Assembly: GCA_013397115.1 (NCBI GenBank)
Contig: VWZW01000874.1
Location: 111,130 to 175,129, forward strand
Direction: 5' to 3'
DNA from: Edolisoma coerulescens
Taxonomy: Eukaryota > Chordata > Aves > Passeriformes > Campephagidae
Length of the DNA: 64,000 bases
The notes beneath the pieces are model-generated. The model saw only the letters and a program-made list of their open reading frames with translations, did not search any database and had not been told where the DNA came from. Both the position numbers and the translations under genes were made by a program. Position 1 is the first letter of the stretch. Each line of letters opens with the position of its first letter. Positions 12,301-24,300 of this stretch are shown here, one piece after another.

Positions 12301-15300
12301 TGAGAGGCAGTCAATAAATGTGTGAAGTTTCTTCATGAACTCCTCAGAAGTTTTAAATCTCAGGAAGCAGAGTTTGCTAATGGGGAGTATTATGATGGAT
12401 TAATAGCAGTTAGGGCAACAGCCATGCCTGTAGGAAAGGTTGTATGAGCTAGTTACTCAAAAATCATGTGGTAGTTGGCCCTGGCTGGACACCAGGTGCC
12501 CACCAGAGCCTCTCCATCGCTGCCCTCCTCAGCTGGACGAGGAGAGAAAATGTAAGGAAAGGCTTGTCAGTCAGGATAGAGATCTGTCACCAGTTACTGA
12601 CACAGCAAAATGGGCTCGACTGGGGGGAATTAATTTACTACTAATAAAATCAGAGTTGTATAATAAGAAATAAAAACTAAATCCTAAAACAGTTTCTCCT
12701 CACCCCTGCTTGCTTCCTGGGCTTAACTTTACTCCCAGCTTTCTCCATCTCCTCCCCCGAGTGGTGCAGGGGGACGGGGAATGGGGGCTGTGCTCAGCTC
12801 ATCCCAGGCTGTCTCTGCTGCTCCTTCCTCCTCAGGGGAAGGGCTCCTCACACTCCTCCCGTGCTCCAGTGTGGGGTCCCTCCCACAGGAGACCGTGAAC
12901 TCCATGAACTTCTCCAGCCTGAGAGCCTCCCATGGGCTGCAGTCCTTCAGGAGCTGCTCCAGCCTGGTCCCTTTCCCTGGGTGCAGTCAGTCCTTCAGGA
13001 GCTGCTCCAGCCTGGCTCCCCTGTGGGGTCACAGCTCCTGCCAGCAAACCTGTTCCAGCTTGGGCTCCTCTCTCCGTGGGGCCACAGGTCGTGCCAGGAG
13101 CTGCTGCAGCGTGGAGTTCCCCGGGGTCACAGCCTCCTTCAGGCCCCCTGCTCCAGTGTGGGGCTGCAGGGGCATCTCTGGTCCCTCCTGACCCCCAGGG
13201 GCTGCAGGGGCACAGCTGCCTCTCCCTGGGCAGCTCCCCGGGCTCAGGGGAGCCTCAGCTCCAGCACCTGGAGCAGCTCCTGCCCCTCCTGCCCTGCCCT
13301 GGGGGTTGCAGAGCTGCTCCTCTCACAGATTCTCACTCCTGTCACCCAGCTGCAATCCCACGGGGATTTCCTCCCCCTTCCTAAATGTTGCCCAGAGGTG
13401 CTGCCGCTGTCACTGCTGGGCCCAGCCCTGGCCAGGGGTGGGTCTGTCCTGGAGCCGGCTGGAATTGGCTCTGCCAGACACAGGGGAAGCTTCTGGCAGC
13501 TTCTCACAGAAGCCACCCCCCACCAAAACCTGGCCATGCCAGCCCAGTACAAGTGAGCTCCCAGATTTGACCTTTAGCTTATGCTTCTGCCAGTGTTTGT
13601 GATCCCGCTTCAGTTTTCTCGTTGTTAAACAGTGGTGTTGTTTGAGGCATCTCAGATGGCATCTTAGCATGGTCTGTTGTGTTTATAAGAAGTCTTCTAG
13701 ATTAATGATTAGAAATAAAATTGAATTTTATTTCAGCTTTTGCAAATTTAAATCTAAAGATCTAATTAAAATTGAGTTTTGCATAACACTTAGTGAAGCC
13801 GTGTATTGGAAGATGTAAAGAGGTGTCATGATCTGTATTGTGGAAAACTTGGCTCTGCTTTTGTGTTAGTGTTTGTTGAAATGCTGTTGGGGTATTTTCT
13901 TCCTTTTGTGGTTGATAGTGGCCAAGTTTATTGACAGGAACGATCATGAAAAATGTGTGGAACTTACTTGTCAAAAGTGAGCTCTCCTGCTCTGTAGTGC
14001 AGAGCCTGTGCTGCTGGTACCTGGTGTGTTGGTCAGTAGGTGGTTCTATAGTACAAAATACAAGCGTATCCCAAACCTGCTCCCAAGGATTTAACTGCTA
14101 ACCTTTAGCAGTTTAAGTTGTCTTCATTTGATAAAGCTGTGAATATGGAATACAGTCTCTAAAATGGGTGCAGTCCTGCCTTGGCAGTGACAAGTAATCT
14201 TTGGGTATTCTGACTGTTTTCTCCATACTCGAGTGACTTGCTTTCTCAAATGCAGCCTTGTGTATTCCTTGAAGTACAGAGGCAGATTGCTTGTGCACAG
14301 CAGGTACAATGGATTCTCTCCCAAGCTTTGCCTCTTTATTCATGTGCCCAGAGCTCTGGGGAGAAGGAAAGTAGAGATGTTGTTTAGGGAGTGAATTTAC
14401 AGGACACAGAGTATTTCTGCACTGTGAACAATTCTAATATGCTCTGACTGCCTAAGTGGAAGTGACTTGTTGCACCATGAAACTGGAGTCACTTGTGTTA
14501 CCTGTGTGACTTGGGCAAGGCAGAACAAACCTTGGGACACCCCCCCAGGCTGTCCCTTCTGAAATCCTCCTTTCCTCAGTAGCACTGTGCTGCGCTCCCT
14601 GCTTCTGAGCTGTGTGGACAGAGCCAGCTCAGGTCTGCGTGCAAATGCATCCTCCAGTGTCCCCATGGACATCAGTAGCAGGTTATTGACTGTGTTCATT
14701 CATGGTCTGAGTACAGGGCAAAAGTGTCTTTGACATTACCTCTGTGTATTTAGGGAATGTAAAAACATCTGATTTATCTAATAAAAAATAATAGTTACAT
14801 TTGAAAATGTATTTCTTTCTAACTCTCCTGGTTATTTCAGAATTTAATAGCATTGTACCAAACCTCAGCAATTTTTCCTTAAGGAACATCATAAATCCTT
14901 TCAGATTCTTCAGTAGGAACTTGACACATTGGGTTATGATTTTTTTTTTAAATAATGTTGATAATTGTTGTTTTCTTTTTCATGTATTTCTTATGAGATC
15001 TACTTACAAGTTTCCTTCCATAGAAAACACAGCTTTTTGTTTCTAAATAATTTTTATCACTTCTCAAAGCATTCGTGTTGGGGATCCTTTGAGTGTCTTC
15101 TGGCAACTTGTAGCTGTCGCTTGAAGATCATTTCCATGATATTTAAGAATTTCTCCAGGCTAGTTCCTTGTTATGTTTCTCATCCCCTCGTTTCATACTT
15201 ACCTTTTTAACCCTTCTGAGTTTTGGAACCACATTAGTAAACTGTTGCATTACTTTGTTTGCAGTTCTCTGGTGGTGAGGGATTTCTTCATATCCAGTAC

Positions 15301-18300
15301 ATTAGTAGATTTTGCTGCCATTTTCTATGAAAGGCTTTTGTCACTATTGATTTTTAAAACCAAGGGTGAATTTAGCCTTCAAGTTTCAGAGTTTGCTGCT
15401 GCGGTCTGGCACATTGGAATACATTCTTAGTTGGGTATTATAATAGTGAAAATTTATATTTTAATTATGTGCAGTTTTATTTCCAAATATGTTCCTGTGA
15501 TGAATCATGGGCGTTTATTAGCTGAGAAAAACTCTCTAGCTCGCAGTCTCATTATGTGTTTGTGGATTTCTGGCTGCAGGTCTTGCCTGGAATCAAGTAG
15601 CTGCCAGAAGTGCCCCTGGTTATCTGCTTGTTTTCTAAATCCTTCCTTCTGGAAGCCTGGACTGATAAGGGGGCAGATATCACAGTCATGCTGTGTTTTT
15701 AGGCTGGAAACTGATTATAAGCAAGTGAACAAGATACACAATATTTATATTTTGAATGCAAACACTCGTCAGGTAGATACAATTTCATTCAACCAGTATT
15801 TCAAAATATTTGGTCATTTTTATAAAGGAGAAAAGAGGTGTAGGGTATTTAAAACAGAAAAAGCTTATATGGTCCTTCTTCCAAAAAAGCAGACAATTCT
15901 TCCTCTTCATGATGATGCTGTTTATTGTCTCTAGGCTGTCTCAGGATGGAAGACATCCCTAGTCAGGATTTTAAAAACCTTGAAAGCTACACAAACACAC
16001 AAAAAATAAGGGTTTGTTCAGATGTCAGGTAGATTTATTTGATTTGTTTTCTTTCCTCCTTTTTTTTCCCCAAGTACAGAAGATTGATATCCAGTAGATG
16101 ATGTTGCTGGACTGATTTGTAAGGAATGCTTGGGGCTTTGAATGCCTGCCTAGGCTTCTGTTCCTTTTGGAGATATCTTAGAGTACACTGGATGTTCTTT
16201 AAAGAAGTATTTTATGTAGGTTTAGTAGACAATGTACGAATCTAAAATAACCAGTTCTTTATAAAAATATGAATTTTAGAGACATATAAATGAAAATGTA
16301 AATCAAGGAAAACTAGTTCTATCTTGTGAGAAGCAACATCATCCATGATTTATTACTCTGTCCACTTAGAAAATTTGTCTTTTCCAAGTGGGTGAATGCA
16401 AATCTTAATAAATGCAAGTTAAAAGACACCAGTGTGGCCTCCGTTTTTAGTAATGAGTGGTTCTTATTTTGTCATAATTGCCATGTTGTGTGATGTATTT
16501 CATTTATAATGGTATTTACAGTCCTGTGGAATTAAATAACATCTTCTCTGGAGACATTTTTTAATTCCTAAATCTTGTCCTTTTGTAAGGTGGCAAGAGA
16601 TTTCAGTCTTGCAATGAAAATAAATCCCAAAATAAGTAATATGTTTGCTGAACGAGATAAATTTCCTGACCTGTAGAATATACTACTGACTGAAAGGCTG
16701 TAGGTCAGTCATTTTCCTTTGTCTGCTCCTCACATTGCAGTTGCTGTCTGGGTACAGAGCCTGTGTTCTGTGACAAAGGTTCTCCCAATGCTTAGACTTC
16801 ATTTCTGTGCAAGTTAGTTTCTATATGTATATATATAATTCAATCTGAAATTATTTTAAGAATATTGTTCTGCATTCTAAATTTTCTGTCCATATTAATT
16901 TTCATAAAGAAAAAGCACTAGAACAGGCCAGTAAATACCAAGAGGACCAATGTATGTTACTGGCAATGATAAACTGAAATATTGATGAACACTGACGTGT
17001 AAATATTACAACTGAATTAATACATCAATATAACATCAATTTTTTTGCAGGTCACATTTGTTTTTTCTGATCTTTTCCATATAGCTGTACAAGTAATGGC
17101 TTTTGGGAGAAATATTGCAAACCTGTCATTGAACATGAGAAGGCTAGTTTTTCCAGTATTTGTGAATATATATATATATATTTAAGAACACATTACTAGA
17201 TTTGATTTTTTTGTTGTATTATTAATGATTATTTTTGTAATCGCTATTATTAAAAAGCCTTGGAGATCAAGTTACTAAGGAGAAAAAAAAAATAAAATGC
17301 TCATTTTTCCTTTATTAGCAACCAGCATCTGTGGCTACCTCCAGCGTCCGCCTGGGCCTCCCCATGCAAGCCAAGGTGGTGCCGTCAACGGCTGCGCCCG
17401 TCAGTGCCACGGCCACGCTGCCAGGAGGGGCTGTGCTGTCACACACCACGGTCAGTGGGGACAGCGGGCACAGGGAGCAGTGCCTGTGTTTGGGATGTGG
17501 GCAGGGACCGTCGTGGTAGGACAGGGAGAAAAGGGTTCAAACTCAGAAGGGAGATTTAGGGCAGATGTATGGAAGGAATTGTTCCCTGGGAGGGGGAGGA
17601 GGCCCTGGCACAGGGTGCCCAGAGCAGCTGTGGCTGCCCCAGCCCTGGAAGTTTCCAAGGCTGGGCTGGACAGAGGTTGGACAGGGCTTGGAGCAGCCTG
17701 GGATAGTGGAAGCTGTCCCTGCCCATGGCTGGGAGTGGAACTGGATGAACTTTTAAGTTCCTTTCCAAGCCAACCCATTCTATGATTTTATGATTTACAT
17801 GGTTTTTTGGAAGTGAATTTTAATGTCCTTTTATTGCAAATGTAATCCTAGATATTAATGAGGAATGTGTAGTCAGGCTGTGTTACGCAGGTGGTGAGTG
17901 ACAACCTAGATCTTATTTCCTATTGTTTCCTAGATGATAACAAATTTGAGGGTAGTTCATTTTCTTTAAAGAAAAAGCTCAAATCAGCTGGAGTGATAAA
18001 TACTGTTGCAGCAGTGGACGTGCTGCTCTGTGTTTGTCCCTGTTGAGGGCTGTGGTGTGTGCTGTGTGTCACCATGTCACGGAAACAAGCTTTTCCTTTC
18101 AAGAATTCTATGGTTGAGTAAAAGAATTCTAAAAAGATAATTACCTGTTTTTTCAATATAAAATATTAATAGGTATCAGTAGCTACGACGAGTGCTCAAA
18201 ATTTGTTCAAGACAACAGTAGCAACTGGAACTTCAGCTTCTCAACAGCCTGCAGTGATCGCTGGTGGACAGAGCCAGGGCTCAGCCCAGCCCCCGGGTCA

Positions 18301-21300
18301 GCCTCGGCTGCCGCTCCCCCCTCACACCGCAGCGCAGGTGCCGGCACAGCCCCTGGTCATTCCCAGCTCTCCTGTGCCTGGAACTACAGTTGTATCGCAG
18401 GCAAGTTTGAAAATACTGGAAACATCATTTTCTTGGTACTTTAGGAACTCCTCGGGTCTATTCAGAAGCAGGAAGAGCTTTTTCTTCATGCAAGCTTGTA
18501 TCCCCTGATGGAACAAACGCTTGACAAACAGGAAAACCCTGCCTGTCAGCTAAATGGGATACAGATTCTGAGAGGGAGGAAGAGCACGTGTGGTCAGCTT
18601 GCCCCATCCTGCCTTGTGTGTGTCACTAGTGGAAGAACTATTCTGTTCCTGCAGGCAGAACAGTCAGACCTTCAGTCTATGGACTTCATGATTATCTGTT
18701 GCTGGGCCTCAAAACTATGGCTACCCTCAAGTGTGACATTTCTGTTTCTTGGAGCAATTACACCATATAAAAATAATGGCTTGTTTTACTGCTAATGAAA
18801 AAAAGATTAGCTATGATGATGTTTGAAGACATTTCTAATTTGATTTTACTGTTGTGGCTGCTTTGTACAAAAGCATACTGAATCAATAATTTAACAAATT
18901 AAGATAGCTTGGGGAATGTTTGTACATTGTGTATTGGGCATCTCAAAGGGGAATGCATCTCCAGCAAATTCTTGTGTTACTTCTCATATTTAAGGTTATT
19001 TGTACCAAAGCAGACTGTAAAATATAAAATATATGTCTTTCATCGATTTTTTTTGTTGTTATTTGCAAGCTGTGGTGTTCAGTTACATAAAAAAGATAAG
19101 AAAAGTCTCAGGTAACAAGCAGTAATAGCAAAACAGCTGCAGGTGTATTTTACATATGTCTGTCTGAATTAGAAAAATTCCATCATTTCCTTATTTGTAG
19201 TGTATATGCATTGATTGTGATGGAAAAATAGCACAGAGCTGATACTTGTTTTCTGTGGCTTTTGCAGGAAATGCAAGAGAATGTGAAAAAATGCAAAAAC
19301 TTTTTAGCTACCCTTATAAAACTTGCTTCTCATAATTCACCATCTCCAGAAACGTCCCGCAATGTGAAAGCTCTGGTTCAAGATTTGTTGGTAAATATTT
19401 ACTTACCTTTTATTTTGTCAGTTATCTATTAAGCCTGTTGTTTATGGATGCTGGAAACATGCTTTGATGTTAGCAGTTCTTTTGGCTGTAATGAAAGTGA
19501 AAGGGGTTGGGCTTCGTCAAAATGCAATATTCTGTACATTACATATATTAAAAAATCTGTTACAGGCAGACTTCTTCTTGGTTTTTGAAAGGGGAAATGC
19601 AGCAAAGTATTTAGTAGGCAGTTGTCAAAGCCACTCTTGTTTTGATGGGTAATATTTTGGTTATTTCTTTAGTAAAATAGTAAAATATGGGATTTTTCCT
19701 TGAGGATTCATTAAGTTTTTTTTCCTCTGAACCCGGGTCTTTTCTGAAACAACAAGCTCTTAATTGTTTGAAGCACAGAACGACTGTAGATACATGCCTT
19801 CACAATATAGTTTAGAGTTTCTAGGATTGAAAGAAAAGTATTTTCCTGAGCTGGTGATTTTCAGCTGTTCTGCAGACAGATGCCCCTGCATGGAGCCTTA
19901 GTGGCACGGGGATTTCCAGTGGCAAAGCTGTTTTAGACAGAGTCGCTGGGCCCAGAAGAAGGTTGGACTTGCTGCAGTCTCCAGTGCAACAGATGCTGCA
20001 GTGAATTGTATAAATGAGCTGCAGACAGATGTTACTGTGGAGCTGGGAAAACAGTCAGTCATCTTAAAGGAAATGTAAATAGTCTGTGGAGAACTTGGAT
20101 TTAAAAGTAGTTGCTATACATTTCTTTGAATTCATTGCCAGAGAAATCTGTATCTTTTAGACAAGCCTAAGACGGTTTTCAAGTGTGAGCCATTCAACAA
20201 TCATATTCAATAATTTCAGTAAAAACATGTTTTACCTTTTACAAACTTGAAAAGAGTAAGTAAAGGTAGCTACTTACAGTATTTTAAAGTACCAACACAC
20301 ATATATAATAAATATATTTATTGAAGCTTTTTTTGGTTTAGTTTTTCTCTTGTTCTGTGTCAGGAAGGCTAATTAATGTTTTTATTACAACCTGAACATG
20401 TAATTAATGATACTTCAGAAGTATCACAAAATGCATCCAAGTTATAATTCTTTTGAATTAACTACTAAATAAATGACTGGTTATGTATTTGATGTATTTA
20501 TAAGTGTATATTTTGTGAGTAGACATACAAATTCATAGAGGAGAAAATTTTATGTCTACTTATAGGCATGCTTTTTGTGTATGGCCATGTTGTACATATA
20601 TAGTTTTATATATATGGATTCTACAAGTTAAATTGTACCATCAAAATTGGTTTTGAAACTATTACAAAGGCTGACAAATTTTGTATTTGTAAGGTTATGT
20701 CAGCAACCTGTTGTTGTTGTTGTTTTCTTTTAATTTAAAAAAAAGAAATCACGATGTAAATGTTAGCAAGAGAGTGGAGTCCCAAAAGAGACTTGAGTGT
20801 TTCCAGGGCATTGTTTTGTCTTAAATTGTGCATCCCCAAGGGACTTCTCTGAATTTTGAGTGGCATGTTATGTGTTTGAATTAGTGCTTGACAGAAGGAT
20901 CTTGGAGAGGAGTTAAGGGACTTCAGCTCTGGAAGTTTTTGATATGGCAGCCTATTTAGCTAGAGAGATATGTGTATGTATTAGCTGGGAAAGAGGCAAC
21001 CAAACAACTGAACTGAGATGTTGATGCTTTTTTTTTTCTTTACCCTGAAGGATGCAAAGATTGATCCAGAAGAATTTACAGGCCGCCTTCAAACAGAACT
21101 CAAATCATCTCCTCAGCCATATCTTGTACCTTTCCTTAAGGTAATGTGACTACTGTTTAGATAAATTTATTTCAGTGCAAAATTTCATTACATTAAGTCT
21201 TAATACCATTTTAAAAGGATATTCTATCTTCACTGGTCCACAGCAGGAGTACACTTTATTTACTTCTACATGCCACCCATTTCTGCCAAGATCTTGGCTG

Positions 21301-24300
21301 GAAGTCCCGTGCAGGCTCCTCCTGTGCCAGGGCAGGCAGGGGCTGCTCACAGCTTGTGTGGCCCTGGGCTGCTCCAACAGCCTGGGACAGTGGTGGGAAA
21401 TAGGGAGCTCCTACAGGAGGGAGAGCTCGTGTGTTTGGGACCTTGGCCGAGTTTTAAGAAAAATGGATTTGTCATCCAGAGCTGGTCTGGAGTTCACAGC
21501 TCGAGTACCCCTGATCTAGAACGTTGCAGGAATTAGATTTTAAAAAAAAAAAGGTTACTCCCTAGTTTGGAAACCATCCATTGGCTATTCTATAGTAAAT
21601 ACACTCTTCTGTGGTAGTAAGTAATTTGTGAAAAAGAAAAACATTCACATTTCAAAGAGTCTCAAGTTATTTCTCCTGAATGCTTCAAGTAATTTAATAA
21701 GCTGTTTCCATACTGTTTTTTAATCTATGTTTGGGTCATTGCTAACTTTCAATCCACATGTAACAATAATTATGAAAAACTGAACTGGATAAAGGTGTTG
21801 ATGAGATGATTCTGCTTCTAATCTGGAACTAATCAACAGTAAAATTTCTGCTGTGATACCAAATAGATTTATTGTTGGGTCCTACATTATTATATGTGGG
21901 GGTAAATTTAACTTTTAATTGGTTCTGTAAATTAGCTACAATAACTTCCATATGCAGGATTATATACAAACATAAAAAGCATGTTTAAGTCCCAACAAAA
22001 CCACAAATAGGATTTTAAAAGTATTTTTGGTCTAGTTCAAAACTTCTCTGTTTAGGGCAATTTTCCTCTCTCTCTTCTCTCCCTGCGACTTTGCTTCAGA
22101 ACTTTCTGCTTCTGTTTTTTCAAGTTATCATTTACTCTTGTTCGTGGCTTTTACTGCAGTCACTTCTAGCATCATGATAAGTTTTGATTTATTTCCTTTC
22201 TTTGAAGTCCTTTCTGGGCAATAGGCATTAAGTTTTTAAATCAATATTAGAAGTTTAGAAAGAGCTGTAGCTTGGGCTAAACACTGTTGCATTCTACAGC
22301 TGCCTGGGGGAGCACTTCAAAAGAACACTTCTGCCACTTAAAAAGTAAAAAGTTTGTTCATGAAGGTACAGTACAGCCTTTTAGAAGTATGTTCTCCTTG
22401 AAGTGGTATGAACATGGAGCTTACAATAGTACACTCTCTTAATCCAATCAGAGTACATTACTTCAGAAATAATACAATAAACAGCTACTGCCGTAGGGCA
22501 CTGAGAGTGAAATCATCTGGATCTGGGTACTGGAGGTGTGTCAGGAGGAGTAAATGGGTGCAGCTTGCTGCTTCTAGCATGCAGTGGGAATAGGGTTGTT
22601 CAATGGTTCTACCTTTTCTGCTTCCATTTCTTGCCCTTCCAAAGACCTAAGCTACAAGTTCTAGATAGTCTTGAGAAGAGCGTTATATTTTACTGCTACA
22701 GGGGAATTGAGGGCACATGAAAATCTACAGGGTTGCTAAATCCAAATTGAAAGCGTATGAAAAATGTAAACTGAACTTTCTCTTACAAAACATGGTCAAT
22801 CTTGCTTCTGTTTGATGAATAGGCAGTCAGTAAAATTGGAAAGACCCATTCTTTTAATTGTGTTTACAGCAAATTTCAAAATGCTTTTTGTCAATCTGCT
22901 AAATTTGATATTTCATAAACTTTCTTCTGTTTTTAGAAAAGTCTACCTGCACTGAGACAATCTTTACTGAATAGTCAACATTTGGTTTTGCAAGGACAGC
23001 CGTCTCAGCAGTCACTCCAACCAACCAAGCTCTCACAAGTTATACCTCAATCTGCCTCGGGAAGCATTTCCTCTGTTGTCACGACGCAGACAATAGGAAT
23101 AAGGCAACCAAACAACATTTGCACAGTCTCTGTATCAAATACAGTGCAGCCTCCTCAGGTTAAGGTGGTACAGTCAAATCAGAGTTCTCAACTGGTAGGT
23201 ACTGTAGTATAAAAGAGGATTCCTTAATGAACTGTATAGCAGTTTGCAGTGTCACTTTTATTGCAGCTTGTTTGGGAAAATTCTTTTTTGTTTGTATCAT
23301 ATTCTGTGATATGTGGTAGTACCTCATTTTCTGTCATTTCACATGTATGCTCAACCATTACTTTAGGTAAGATTATTAACATAAATTTAAGGAAGTCCAG
23401 TCTTGACCTTTTTGTCTGCAATAGAGTGATTGTTGTATGAGCACAGTGGAATTTGAGGGAATTACAAATGTAGAACAGAAGTTTCCCAAGATTTGCAGGC
23501 AAGAGTATAATGTTGAGTATGTCATTAGGTATGCTGCTTTGCTTTAAAATTAAAATTAACTCTCTCATTTTAAACTCTTCTGCACATAGTTATAAAATCT
23601 TGTAGAAGAATAGTTGTGCTGTACCAGGACGTTTTGAGTAGAAGTAGTGCCATTCTCTGTTACTCACTGAACTGTATCTTTGTTGTGCATTGTGGAGTAT
23701 TATGTGCTTAGATTCATTAATTTCAAAGGCACTATCAGTAAGGCAGCTGCACAGTGAGGTAGTCACTGAGAGCATGGTGACTTTATCCTGCTGTTACACA
23801 GGATATTGTGTGCGTGTTTGCACTTGTAATTAAGATGTTAAGAGTTTTTACAAGGCCTTGAGTTTGTACAGGTGTTACTACCCTTTGTGAGAGTTTCCTT
23901 GTCTGTGGTTTCTGTGTGTGAGTAAGGTACTTCACTTAGATTGCAAAATCATATAGCCAGGTTCCAGAACATGTATCAAGTTGGTAAAAATTTGTATTAT
24001 CAAGGTCAAGAAATGCATATGTGATAATGTAAAACCTTACAGTGATCTATCCTTGAGTTTATAGGCTCTATAAAGCATATAAATAATTTGTAAGGTGTGT
24101 GGAGAGAGAATATTTCTTTTGCTTTAATTGAAAAGTTGCAGTGTACAGTCTGAAAATACCTCAGCTGTGTCTTGATCCTTAAAAACACTTTCTATTGGTT
24201 AAATTATTAACTTTAAAATAAAATTAATATAATTTAATAATCCTTTAGTGAGCATAGTTTTAATGTGTAAGAACCTCTTGAATGCTAAGATTTCTGACTC

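Larger units (their letters stand above)
3917..17318 (+). other. intron 2 (13.4 kb), phase 0
   Basis: It is bounded by GTATGT and tttattag. It holds a T25 run ending in an unresolved N (4580), a short CR1-type 3' tail (8990-9062), a 1.1-kb GC-rich repeat (12467-13551) and a short (AT)n near 17168. The remainder is AT-rich with no supported gene. A 167-codon open frame at 15431-15934 has no recognisable domain. Confidence 0.8.

Noticed and set aside
12781..13602. Overlapping open frames of up to 231 codons on both strands
   Set aside because: They lie within the GC-rich interspersed repeat, have low-complexity Ser/Leu/Pro composition and no domain. GC-rich DNA simply lacks stop codons.
15431..15934. 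167-codon plus-strand frame in intron 2
   Set aside because: No recognisable domain, and AT-rich intronic composition with a non-ATG-like context; likely chance.
16824..17182. Short (AT)n tracts, and (AC)n near 32389
   Set aside because: Ordinary short microsatellites without further structure.
17297..17785. 162-codon frame overlapping exon 3
   Set aside because: It is in a different frame from the exon and runs into CR1 sequence; a shadow.
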